Below are positions 40,039 to 50,595 of a stretch of DNA of 64,000 nucleotides, one piece after another (the first letter of the stretch is position 1; every line of letters starts with the position of its first letter). The notes under the pieces were generated by a model, which had not been told where the DNA came from, ran no database searches, and saw nothing but the letters and a program-made list of their open reading frames with translations. The stretch lies in assembly GCA_019828595.1 (NCBI GenBank), contig JAHQRK010000004.1, forward strand, positions 1,178,001 to 1,242,000, written 5' to 3'. Both the position numbers and the translations under genes were made by a program. Source of the DNA: Aphanomyces cochlioides (taxonomy: Eukaryota > Oomycota > Saprolegniomycetes > Saprolegniales > Verrucalvaceae).

Positions 40039-43000
40039 TCATGAAACGACGCTGTCAGGAATGGCGTGTTGACGTAACCAGGGGTCCGAAGATAGATGCT
40101 TGAGCACATTGAATACCTTGGTGTATCCCTTCTTGAGAGGGAGATCAACCAGGAGCTGTTGTAGATGTAGCTTGATCAAAGAGGCAGCATGAATGGCAAC
40201 TTCCATCGGACTCTTCGCTGTGAGGTCGGGTCGAAAGGTGCGATCGGCACGTTGGAGCCATATTTGATAATACACGCAGGCTCGGACAATCGGCCAGATC
40301 TTCAGATAGCCACGGATGTAGTATCCATCGGACGGCTTGGGCGTCTCGTAGAACATTTCCAGACACGTGGACGGAAAGGAACACTCGAGCAGTCGCTGGA
40401 TCGCCTTGAAGAAATACCAAACAGATTGACCATATCCACAAGAGAACAGGAAATGCTCGTACGTCTCATTGACACGACAGAAGACACACGTCGGCTTGGG
40501 GTCTTGGTACTGAAACAGATATTGCATGGCGTTGGCGCGGAGAAGGGTCTTGAAAATGAACTCTCCATATCGAGGGAGAATGTGGTCGGGTTGGAGGAAG
40601 GCGGCAAGTTGGGTAAGGCGCTTGGGGTCTTCATAAAAGTTGGATGGCAGGTTGAGATGCTTGGTAGGAAGAATGGACGAGCTGACAGCTGGAGAAGCTC
40701 TGATCTTAGCCGATTTCGAAGTCGCAAACGCCAACAAGATCGGACTCGAGTCAGGGTGAATCATCCAGTGCCATTCCATCCATTCAGAGCTTGGCGTCGG
40801 CAAGTGGAACACGGGAGCATCCTCTTCAGAAACAATCTCAAACAATCGTGATAACTTGGTCACCAAGATTGAGATCCATTGTTTCGTTGGAGGGACAAAA
40901 TTGGCTTGGCGGCAGGCACGGTTGATTTTGTCGAACAAGATCGAAGCTGGCCAAACTCGCTGACACGGAGTCAACAAATGCGACAACTTCGTGATGTGAA
41001 GCGAAGCCAATACATTGGCTTGGTCTTGCGTCGATGTAGAGCACTGATCGTATAGGTCTTCGAGTCCAGGCAGATACGAGTTGTGCCAAAGGGGAACATC
41101 CAAAGATGAGATGTGATTTGGACAGCCGTACGGAGTCCAGCGGGATTCAAACCAGCTACTCAATAAGGCTTTCCACATTGGAGTGATATTGGGATTCTTG
41201 TACAGTTGTCTGATGAATGCAGAAGAGCCATTTGCCAAGAGGAGATCTCGGGGGGAACCCCATGGATGAAAAGCCTTCTCGAGGAGAGTATAGCCCGGCG
41301 TAATCCAGGCGGACATGGCAGACTTGCGGGGTGGGGTGGTGATGGCTTGAATGCATCTGATCATGACAGAGCGGTTGTGTTGTTGCCATAAAGCAAGTGC
41401 ATGGTGCAGGCCTAAGCCACCGGACTTCTTCGGCATGAATAGGATCTCCTTTTTGATCAAACGGAGGCCATGGACAGAGGAGGATGGGTTGATTTCTTCA
41501 CCATGCATAAATTGAAGCATGGCCTTGTCGATCTTTTTGGCCAGGTCTTTGTCGGCAGGGACAAAAGCCAGTTGGTACCATAACACAGGCAGACATATGC
41601 TGTGCAGGATAGTGACTTTTCCGGCCATGGTTCGAGCCTTGTAGAGCCACAAAGACAAGCGAGCCACAAACTTCTCAAACACGTAATTGAAACGTGCCAA
41701 TGGAGAAAGATTGGGCGCAACCAAGATACCAAGAGCCTTCACAGGACTGTCGGAAGTAACTTGTAGTGAGGCAAGGTTCCCATTCAACTGGCTGTAGGTC
41801 AGAATTTGGGTCTTGTCTACGTTGAGTCGGAAACCAGACTTGTCGCAAAAGGTTTGAACCAATGCAAGCTGCCGGTGGAGGCACGTCTCATTTGCCGCAT
41901 AGAGTTGCGAGTCGTCGGCAAAGTAACTCCCAGTGTGGTAGCGATCCCCACACTTGATGCCATAGTTGGAGTGTTGCCGTAGGAGTTGGCACATCGGTTC
42001 CAAAGCGATCACAAACAGAAGTGGCGACAGTGGATCACCTTGCAACACACCGCGTGAGATGTGAACTGGCTTGGACAAGAAGCCGTTCACCAAGATGCGA
42101 GACTTGCGGCCCGAGTACAGTACGCGAACCATGTCAACAAAGGTTTCGGGAAAGCCATAGTGACGGAGGACGCGGAGCAAGTACGCGTGGTCCACGCGAT
42201 CAAAAGCTTTCTCAAAGTCAAGCAGTGCCACCATCGAGGACGGACTGTGTAGTTTGATGTGGTGCAGCATGTCATCCAGTCGTGCAATATTGGTTTGGAT
42301 ATTGCTTCGACGGATAAAGCCTTGCTGGTCCGGGTGGATGATGTGTCGAATGTGGCGCTGGAGTCGATAAGCCAGAATACTCGTCAGGATTTTCACATCC
42401 GTGTTGAGTAGGCTAATGGGCCGATAGTTCTTGGCTTGTGACTTGGGGCCTTTCTTGTGCAGCAACACCAGCGTACTGACAAGTTGCATGGGAGTCAAGC
42501 GAGGGTGAGAATGGAGCTGGTGTGTGAATAGCAGCTCCAATACCAACGACCACTTGTGAGGTGCAAGTTTGAGGACTTCGAATGGCAGAGCGTTGGGACC
42601 TGGCGCTGAGTTCGAACTGCTGTGTCGAATAGCATGATAGAACTCGTTGGCGCGCAAGGGAGCCGACAGCTCTTTCTGGGCTTGCTCTGGCAGTTGCTTG
42701 TGTCGAGTCAATGGGGTCAGAAATGACGACACTTCGTCTCCAGATCGCTGCACCTCGGGAGCTGCAAACAAGTCCTTGTAGTAGTCGACCAGGACGTCAG
42801 ACATGCCTTGTTGATTGGAGACAACATTTCCATTGACATCCACCAACTCTTTGAAGACTGTCTTCTTCAAGGGGGTAGGGACAGGGGACATGAAGTGGAA
42901 CTTGGACGAGCGCTCTGCTTTGTACAAGTGAAGTTGGAACGCCTGGTCTTGACGAAACTGCTTGTCTCGATCTTGCAGCTCGTGAATTTGCTTTTGAAGG

Positions 43001-44094
43001 TCTCGCACTCGATCCACCAGCACTGAATCTTGACGCATGTTGGGGACTTGCAAAAGCGAAGCGATCTCGACAGCTAACTTCTTCAACGGCAGACGTTGTT
43101 TCTCCAATCGTTGAGAATGGAATTCTTTGAGTTGGGAGCGGATATCATTGACCAGCATGTCGTAGGCCTTGGAGATATTGTGGAATGTTGGAGACTTGTC
43201 CAAAAATCGATCCAGACATCCATGAACAATCTCGGCCGCTCGTGGCAGACGAAGTAGCCAAGTTGGAGCTTTCCATGATCCAGAGCCATGGCGCAATGTT
43301 TGACGCTTTGTGATGATACGACAAGCCACGTGGTCAGCCTGTGGAACGTGTGGCATGTGCGTCGCCTTCCAATGACGAAGACCCGCCAAGGTGGACGAAC
43401 AAAAGATGTAGTCGAGTCGGTTGGTGAGTGTGGGACTTGTGAAGGTTCTTGCCACGGGGTTTTGACGGCGAAACAGATCCACCAGAGACAAACTGTGCAT
43501 CCATTGTTCCAGTTGAAGGGTGCCGGCCATGGTGGAGGTACTGGGTCTCAACGAATCCAAATCTTTGTTGAGAGTGCAGTTGAAATCTCCTCCAACAATG
43601 TGGAGCGCATGTGGAGGAAAGTCGCGTGGCAATTCTTCGAAGTAACTTGCTCGTTGTTGGAAGGCTGCCGGCGCATAGATATTGTGGAGAACGACTGTCA
43701 GTGGACCCAGAGTACATCGCACTTGTAGATAACGACCACGAAGCACTGGGTTGTCATGAGGGACTTGAGTGGCGTTCTTCAAAGGAGAGTGAGGATGTAT
43801 CAACGTAGCCAGACCTCCAGTGGCTGGCGACGTGGATACTTCAGGGTAAATAGGCTCTTCAAAGAACAAAGAGCCTTCGTGGTTTGTGATGCGTTGCCAA
43901 TGGAACGCAACACGGTCGTGGAGACTTGGCGTGCGGAAACGGGTTTCTTGGATAAAGGAAACGTCGTGAACACTTGATAGTTTGTCGAGGATGTACCGAT
44001 GACTGTTGGAGAAGCCATTGGTGTTGAGGGAGATGATTTGTGGGTCCCAGTCCACGAGTTCAGTTGGGACATCGGAGAAGTTGTTGTCACTCAT
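40039..44094 (-). CDS. ORF2 of copy H: endonuclease-reverse transcriptase, intact
   Basis: 1,351 aa from ATG 44094 to the TGA at 40039-40041. The N-terminus reads MSDNN instead of MIDNN, shared only with copy I. All catalytic motifs (QETRF, GGDFN, ADH, LLDFEKAFD, LQGDPLSP, FADD, CCHC) are unchanged. It also shares LLAFATSK with I but has FQQRAS and VARTF like copy D, so variants are mixed between copies. Together with the long open ORF1 next to it, H has the best-preserved pair of frames here, lacking only the first 335 bp. Confidence 0.94.
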   Translation of the reverse strand: MSDNNFSDVPTELVDWDPQIISLNTNGFSNSHRYILDKLSSVHDVSFIQETRFRTPSLHDRVAFHWQRITNHEGSLFFEEPIYPEVSTSPATGGLATLIHPHSPLKNATQVPHDNPVLRGRYLQVRCTLGPLTVVLHNIYAPAAFQQRASYFEELPRDFPPHALHIVGGDFNCTLNKDLDSLRPSTSTMAGTLQLEQWMHSLSLVDLFRRQNPVARTFTSPTLTNRLDYIFCSSTLAGLRHWKATHMPHVPQADHVACRIITKRQTLRHGSGSWKAPTWLLRLPRAAEIVHGCLDRFLDKSPTFHNISKAYDMLVNDIRSQLKEFHSQRLEKQRLPLKKLAVEIASLLQVPNMRQDSVLVDRVRDLQKQIHELQDRDKQFRQDQAFQLHLYKAERSSKFHFMSPVPTPLKKTVFKELVDVNGNVVSNQQGMSDVLVDYYKDLFAAPEVQRSGDEVSSFLTPLTRHKQLPEQAQKELSAPLRANEFYHAIRHSSSNSAPGPNALPFEVLKLAPHKWSLVLELLFTHQLHSHPRLTPMQLVSTLVLLHKKGPKSQAKNYRPISLLNTDVKILTSILAYRLQRHIRHIIHPDQQGFIRRSNIQTNIARLDDMLHHIKLHSPSSMVALLDFEKAFDRVDHAYLLRVLRHYGFPETFVDMVRVLYSGRKSRILVNGFLSKPVHISRGVLQGDPLSPLLFVIALEPMCQLLRQHSNYGIKCGDRYHTGSYFADDSQLYAANETCLHRQLALVQTFCDKSGFRLNVDKTQILTYSQLNGNLASLQVTSDSPVKALGILVAPNLSPLARFNYVFEKFVARLSLWLYKARTMAGKVTILHSICLPVLWYQLAFVPADKDLAKKIDKAMLQFMHGEEINPSSSVHGLRLIKKEILFMPKKSGGLGLHHALALWQQHNRSVMIRCIQAITTPPRKSAMSAWITPGYTLLEKAFHPWGSPRDLLLANGSSAFIRQLYKNPNITPMWKALLSSWFESRWTPYGCPNHISSLDVPLWHNSYLPGLEDLYDQCSTSTQDQANVLASLHITKLSHLLTPCQRVWPASILFDKINRACRQANFVPPTKQWISILVTKLSRLFEIVSEEDAPVFHLPTPSSEWMEWHWMIHPDSSPILLAFATSKSAKIRASPAVSSSILPTKHLNLPSNFYEDPKRLTQLAAFLQPDHILPRYGEFIFKTLLRANAMQYLFQYQDPKPTCVFCRVNETYEHFLFSCGYGQSVWYFFKAIQRLLECSFPSTCLEMFYETPKPSDGYYIRGYLKIWPIVRACVYYQIWLQRADRTFRPDLTAKSPMEVAIHAASLIKLHLQQLLVDLPLKKGYTKVFNVLKHLSSDPWLRQHAIPDSVVS

Positions 44095-44172
44095 CACGAG
44101 TACAGATGAAAATGAGTAGAATGGAGGGGTCAGAGGGGAGGTTGAAATGGATTGAAGCAGGGGATAGAAGCC

Positions 44173-46937
44173 TTAGAGTTGATCGTCCTCCAAATCGAGG
44201 GGATCAATTTCGTCGGCGTTCATGGAGTGGTGAGCTTTGCTGCAGAGCTCGTCGATGTGGTAATTGTTGGTGATGCTTTTGAGCATCGAGATGGCCGACA
44301 AGACGGGAGCCGGCAAAGTGAACTTCTCGAGATTGTCGCTGAAGTTTTCGATCAAAGCAAACAGCGACCAGTCCGTCAAGCAGTTGGTGTCAGGCAATCT
44401 TGTTGCTTCTTGGTTCAATAGAACAGTCAGTGCCTCCGAGTTTGTGTAGAGGTCTGGGGCCCGATTTGAGAGGAATAAGTCAATCGTAGCAAGTGCAAAG
44501 AGGATGCGCTTGATCTCTGGTATGTCCGTGGTCAATTCTTCCAAGATTTCTGACGGGTGAATCTTGTATTGAGCCATGAAGTTGACGTGATGTTTGTAGT
44601 TGTGAGGCTTGCCTTGAGCTTTTAACAAAGCCATCTTGCGCTCAATAGTCTTGGTTGCAACAAGTGACTGAAACAAACTGAGGTCTTCATCTTGTGCGTA
44701 CATAGCATGTGCAACGAGCTGAGGATCATCTCGCAAAATGCGTTGACATTCGGTGATACTGCCTTCGACTTTCTTGTCTCGAATGATCTTCTTCGCCAAT
44801 TCGAGGTGGGCTGCAGCAGACTTGTTAAGTCGTTGTTTCTTCGCTTTGCCTTTGGTCTTTTTCGGGCGTGGCGCACTTGAATCTTCCAATACAATTCGAG
44901 GCACTGTAAAGTCTTCAAACGAGAGTTCCACGTCGTCTTCTTCGAGGATATGAAAACGGTTGGATGTCGGCAGGGGATCCAAACGTGGGGACGAAGGCAA
45001 AGTACGTTTTGGAGCTGGTCCAGACCGGTAGCCCGTTACCAATTGAAGGTCCAGCGAGTTCTTGGGCTGCTCACTTGGTGGAGCAAGAGCGGGCGATTCG
45101 TTGGTAGACATTTCCACATCTTCTTGTTGTTTGTCTTGTCCATTGTTGTTAGGGGGATCGCTGTCACCAGACATATCGACATCAGAGCCATGAGAAGGAG
45201 CTGTAGGCTGTGGTTGTTCATCTTGACGATCTCCAGATGCCTCAGTTGAGTCGGCCTTGCCTTCCGCATTTGTTCCAGGGTCTTGATCATGATCGTCTCC
45301 ATCATGTTCAGGTTCTTTTTCTCCTGACGGAGGAGATTTTGCCGCTGCCTTGGCCGCTTTTGCCTTCGCTTTTTCAGCCTTGGCCTCTGCACGTCGTGAA
45401 ACAATCGACGGAGGCAATGTCTTGTTCAGAGCAGCGATCTTGTGCTGAAACACGACGACAAAAGGCTGACCCGACGGATCCGTAATGGTGATTTCGCGTA
45501 GTGCGTCGCCGGATTTTGGCACCAGCACTGCAGGAGGCGCAGACGACTTGAAAATGACTCTCAAATGCGGCGACTTGATGTTCTGACCAGCAGTAGGGTT
45601 GAATGCTGCTATCACTGACTTGGTCAATGCAGCCATTTTCTTGACAATCGCCTTGGCCATCGAAGGGTGACTGACCTTGTTGAACGTAACGTAGTAGTTG
45701 TTGCCATAACGCGAGTACTTGGGAACCAGGAAATCTTTGCCACCAAGTCGAAACGTTGTGCCTCCCATTTCCACGCACGTAGACAAGTTGTAACTTGAGA
45801 TCACAATGGTCTGTGGGTTCTTCTTGTGGATCAAAATGTTCGGAAATTTGGAGCCCCATAACGAACCAGGATTTTCCTTGACAAATTGATCGCAGATGAC
45901 TTTTTCGGACCAGTCCTTGTAGGCTTCGCCCAACTTGACTGTGAGCTCGTACACTTGGGACTGGGGGGTGAGCAAAATGTTTTCAATGAAGGCGTCCATG
46001 TCACCAGAGTCTTTGTAGAATGCGTCCGCCATGGCCTCGCATCGCGCAATATCGTCATCGGCAACAGCATGAGCACCAGTGTTGCGATGTTTTGCGCCTT
46101 TGGGAGCATTGCCTTGCTTGGAATCTTTCTTGGACGAAGCTGAATCCTTGCCGGGAGTCTTTTGCGTCCATGGATTGGCCTTTTCAGCGTTTTGTTGCTC
46201 TTGATCGCCTTGTATTTTGTCTGCCGCGGAAGGAGGGTCAACAGCGCCATTTCCGTGAGCAACGGATTTGTCGACAATGTCTTGATTTGACTGGTCATTG
46301 TCTTTGTTTGTCGATTGTTCCTCTTGAATAACTTCTCCAGAAGTATCACACGGCTTCGCTTGGCCGTTAATGTCGCCTGACCCATCAACCTCCGAGTGAA
46401 TTTGAGTATTTCCCTCGTCGGTTAAGGCTTCGGTTTCAGTAGAATCCTTCCCCTCGGCGTCTCCAGAGACCATATCCACGTCCTCTTGAGATTTTTCTTC
46501 TTCCTCTCCCGTTCTAGGAGGCTCAGCACAGGGGGCGACGCGGTTGGTGGCTGCTGGCTCAGTCCCATTGGTCACGAGAAAGGCCGGGGCCAGACCCCCA
46601 GTGACAGGGGTAGAAGGGGAATCCATGCCATCCCCGCAGCACGGTGACTGGGGTACACCATTGCTCCGGCGAGAACCCAAATCGGGATACCGCCCCCGCC
46701 CCTCCGAAGAGGCCCCTGGGGGGAAGTAGACAGAACCGCAGGGTGTGCCCATAGGGGGGGCCCTCGTAGCCTCTAGGGCTGGCATGGACCCCGTTTTCTC
46801 GCCGCCTTCACTGGGGATCGACTCCAATTGGAGTCCAGGGAAGCAGCCACCACAGGCACAAGGCCCCAGTGGTTCGCCCTCCTGAGTGAGGGCTTCGCTA
46901 GACAAGTTAACGACAGTGGTCTGGGGGTCAACCACTG
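44173..46937 (-). pseudogene. ORF1 of copy H, residues 92-1012, no start codon
   Basis: It is open without frameshift from the truncation point to the TAA at 44173-44175. A GTG at 46935 or internal ATGs could serve as starts, but the native ATG and promoter are missing. It has the cysteine cluster, acidic stretch, Lys-rich patch, central domain, NRFHIL and C-terminal helices. Differences include DTSGEVIQ, TNKDND and EDFTVPR. This is the longest unbroken ORF1 frame with its native C-terminus in the window. Confidence 0.87.
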
Positions 46938-46964
46938 AATGGATTGAAGCAGGGGATAGAAGCC

Positions 46965-49900
46965 TTAGAGTTGATCGTCCTCCAAATCGAGGGGATCAAT
47001 TTCGTCGGCGTTCATGGAGTGGTGAGCTTTGCTGCAGAGCTCGTCGATGTGGTAATTGTTGGTGATGCTTTTGAGCATCGAGATGGCCGACAAGACGGGA
47101 GCCGGCAAAGTGAACTTCTCGAGATTGTCGCTGAAGTTTTCGATCAAAGCAAACAGCGACCAGTCCGTCAAGCAGTTGGTGTCAGGCAATCTTGTTGCTT
47201 CTTGGTTCAATAGAACAGTCAGTGCCTCCGAGTTTGTGTAGAGGTCTGGGGCCCGATTTGAGAGGAATAAGTCAATCGTAGCAAGTGCAAAGAGGATGCG
47301 CTTGATCTCTGGTATGTCCGTGGTCAATTCTTCCAAGATTTCTGACGGGTGAATCTTGTATTGAGCCATGAAGTTGACGTGATGTTTGTAGTTGTGAGGT
47401 TTGCCTTGAGCTTTTAACAAAGCCATCTTGCGCTCAATAGTCTTGGTTGCAACAAGTGACTGAAACAAACTGAGGTCTTCATCTTGTGCGTACATAGCAT
47501 GTGCAACGAGCTGAGGATCATCTCGCAAAATGCGTTGACATTCGGTGATACTGCCTTCGACTTTCTTATCTCGAATGATCTTCTTCGCCAATTCGAGGTG
47601 GGCTGCAGCAGACTTGTTAAGTCGTTGTTTCTTCGCTTTGCCTTTGGTCTTTTTCGGGCGTGGCGCACTTGAATCTTCCAATACAATTCGAGGCACTGCA
47701 AAGTCTTCAAACGAGAGTTCCACGTCGTCTTCTTCGAGGATATGAAAACGGTTGGATGTCGGCAGGGGATCCAAACGTGGGGACGAAGGCAAAGTACGTT
47801 TTGGAGCTGGTCCAGACCGGTAGCCCGTTACCAATTGAAGGTCCAGCGAGTTCTTGGGCTGCTCACTTGGTGGAGCAAGAGCGGGCGATTCGTTGGTAGA
47901 CATTTCCACATCTTCTTGTTGTTTGTCTTGTCCATTGTTGTTAGGGGGATCGCTGTCACCAGACATATCGACATCAGAGCCATGAGAAGGAGCTGTTGGC
48001 TGTGGTTGTTCATCTTGACGATCTCCAGATGCCTCAGTTGAGTCGGCCTCGCCTTCCGCATTTGTTCCAGGGTCTTGATCATGATCGTCTCCATCAGGTT
48101 CAGGTTCTTTTTCTCCTGACGGAGGAGATTTTGCCGCTGCCTTGGCCGCTTTTGCCTTCGCTTTTTCAGCCTTGGCCTCTGCACGTCGTGAAACAATCGA
48201 CGGAGGCAATGTCTTGTTCAGAGCAGCGATCTTGTGCTGAAACACGACGACAAAAGGCTGACCCGACGGATCCGTAATGGTGATTTCGCGTAGTGCGTCG
48301 CCGGATTTTGGCACCAACACTGCAGGAGGCGCAGACGACTTGAAAATGACTCTCAAATGCGGCGACTTGATGTTCTGACCAGCAGTAGGGTTGAATGCTG
48401 CTATCACTGACTTGGTCAATGCAGCCATTTTCTTGACAATCGCCTTGGCCATCGAAGGGTGACTGACCTTGTTGAACGTAACGTAGTAGTTGTTGCCATA
48501 ACGCGAGTACTTGGGAACCAGGAAGTCTTTGCCACCAAGTCGAAACGTTGTGCCTCCCATTTCCACGCACGTAGACAAGTTGTAACTTGAGATCACAATG
48601 GTCTGTGGGTTCTTCTTGTGGATCAAAATGTTCGGAAATTTGGAGCCCCATAACGAACCAGGATTTTCCTTGACAAATTGATCGCAGATGACTTTTCGGA
48701 CCAGTCCTTGTAGGCTTCGCCCAACTTGACTGTGAGCTCGTACACTTGGGACTGGGGAGTGAGCAAAATGTTTTCAATGAAGGCGTCCATGTCACCAGAG
48801 TCTTTGTAGAATGCGTCCGCCATGGCCTCGCATCGCGCAATATCGTCATCGGCAACAGCATGAGCACCAGTGTTGCGGTGTTTCGCGCCTTTGGGGGCAT
48901 TGCCTTGCTTGGCATCTTTCTTGGACGAAGCTGAATCCTTGCCGGGAGTCTTTTGCGTCCATGGATTGGCCTTTTCAGCGTTTTGTTGCTCTTGATCGCC
49001 TTGTATTTTGTCTGCCGCGGAAGGAGGGTCAACAGCGCCATTTCCGTGAGCAACGGATTTGTCGACAATGTCTTGATTTGACTGGTCATTGTCATTGTTT
49101 GTCGATTGTTCCTCTTGAATAACTTCTCCAGGAGTATCACACGACTTCGCTTGGCCGTTAATGTCGCCTGACCCATCAACCTCCGAGTGAATTTGAGTAT
49201 TTCCCTCGTCGGTTAAGGCCTCGGTTTCAGTAGAATCCTTCCCCTCGGCGTCTCCAGAGACCATATCCACGTCCTCTTGAGATTGTTCTTCTTCCTCTCC
49301 CGTTCTAGGAGGCTCAGCACAGGGGGCGACGCGGTTGGTGGCTGCTGGCTCAGTCCCATTGGTCACGAGAAAGGCCGGGGCCAGACCCCCAGTGACAGGG
49401 GTAGAAGGGGAATCCATGCCATCCCCGCAGCACGGTGACTGGGGTACACCATTGCTCCGGCGAGAACCCAAATCGGGATACCGCCCCCGCCCCTCCGAAG
49501 AGGCCCCTGGGGGGAAGTAAACAGAACCGCAGGGTGTGCCCATAGGGGGGGCCCTCGTAGCCTCTAGGGCTGGCATGGACCCCGTTTTCTCGCCGCCTTC
49601 ACTGGGGATCGACTCCAATTGGAGTCCAGGGAAGCAGCCACCACAGGCACAAGGCCCCAGTGGTTCGCCCTCCTGAGTGAGGGCTTCGCTAGACAAGTTA
49701 ACGACAGTGGTCTGGGGGTCAACCACTGACCCACTGAGGTTGACCCCTCCTGGAACTCCGGCGAGTGGAGCACCAGGTGAAGCGCTGGTGGAGCGAGACG
49801 CAGATTGGTCTCCAGAGACGCTGTTGGGGTCGAACTCGACCTCCACTTCGGCCCTAGGGTTAGGTGTAGAGACATTACTCACACCACTTCCGCCATCCTG

Positions 49901-50002
49901 ATTGGACGACGAAAGTGGGTGAGGTGATACAATACCTGGAATGATGGTGACTCCGTGAGTGTTGGTCTCACGGAGCTCGGAACAGCTGTTGGCGTTGGAC
50001 AT
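46965..50002 (-). pseudogene. ORF1 of copy G, one-base frameshift
   Basis: From ATG 50002 to the TAA at 46965-46967. A run of four Ts at 48693-48696, where other copies have five, shifts the frame near residue 437. This divides the product into an N-terminal frame (open 48623-50002) and a C-terminal frame (open 46965-48626). Variants: RSTSASP, GEEEEQSQ and SSKKDAKQG. It is otherwise complete. Homopolymer context makes a sequencing error a fair alternative. Confidence 0.85.
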
Positions 50003-50101
50003 TTTGAGCGCGGCGGCACTTGATAACTTCTTGACTTGAGGGGTACGAGGCAAATTCGGAAGTGGGGAGGTTGAAATGGATTGAAGCAGGGGATAGAAGC
50101 C

Positions 50102-50449
50102 TTAGAGTTGATCGTCCTCCAAATCGAGGGGATCAATTTCGTCGGCGTTCATGGAGTGGTGAGCTTTGCTGCAGAGCTCGTCGATGTGGTAATTGTTGGT
50201 GATGCTTTTGAGCATCGAGATGGCCGACAAGACGGGAGCCGGCAAAGTGAACTTCTCGAGATTGTCGCTGAAGTTTTCGATCAAAGCAAACAGCGACCAG
50301 TCCGTCAAGCAGTTGGTGTCAGGCAATCTTGTTGCTTCTTGGTTCAATAGAACAGTCAGTGCCTCCGAGTTTGTGTAGAGGTCTGGGGCCCGATTTGAGA
50401 GGAATAAGTCAATCGTAGCAAGTGCAAAGAGGATGCGCTTGATCTCTGG
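50102..50449 (-). pseudogene. ORF1 of copy E, C-terminal stub (residues 898-1012)
   Basis: Open from the insertion point of copy I (50449) to the TAA at 50102-50104. It carries the last part of the helical C-terminal domain. The rest of E's ORF1 resumes at 57843 on the far side of I. Confidence 0.86.
50435..50449. repeat. Target-site duplication of copy I (left copy)
   Basis: GCGCTTGATCTCTGG is repeated at 57828-57842, 15 bp (16 if the preceding T, also the last base of the element, is counted). The same bases occur again at 60594 and 63360 because of the tandem array, and at 55063 as the matching internal site of I. Confidence 0.92.
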
Positions 50450-50595
50450 TTAAATGAGTTGTATTAACCTTATTTTTGAGCAAAGGCCCTAATGACTTAC
50501 TAATTTGCCTCGTACTGTATAAATAGAACTTGGAAAACAGAATATGGCAAAGTGGTCATTGAACAGGAGATGAAGTGAGTGAGCCGTCAGCTCAC
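50450..50595 (-). promoter_or_regulatory. 3'UTR of copy I
   Basis: 146 nt, full 9-bp hairpin with loop CGTCA. The inverse match to the 5' terminus, AATTTGCCTCGTAC, is at 50502-50515 and its partner in the same copy is GTACGAGGCAAATT at 57807-57820. Confidence 0.82.

Larger units (their letters stand above)
39893..46937 (-). mobile_element. LINE copy H, 5'-truncated by about 335 bp, inside copy G
   Basis: 7,045 bp with a 16-bp TSD. The 5' break falls in ORF1 at residue about 92 (...GSVVDPQ). At the break the next base of the element (A) is also the first base of the duplicate, a one-base microhomology. It is the deepest layer of the nest. ORF2 is intact. Confidence 0.93.
35624..50063 (-). mobile_element. 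LINE copy G, full length, split by copy H
   Basis: Segments 35624-39892 and 46954-50063 total 7,379 bp (one base missing in ORF1). Both termini and a perfect 16-bp TSD are present. G entered the linker between ORF1 and ORF2 of E. H then entered G's own linker 11 bp away in element coordinates. Confidence 0.93.
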
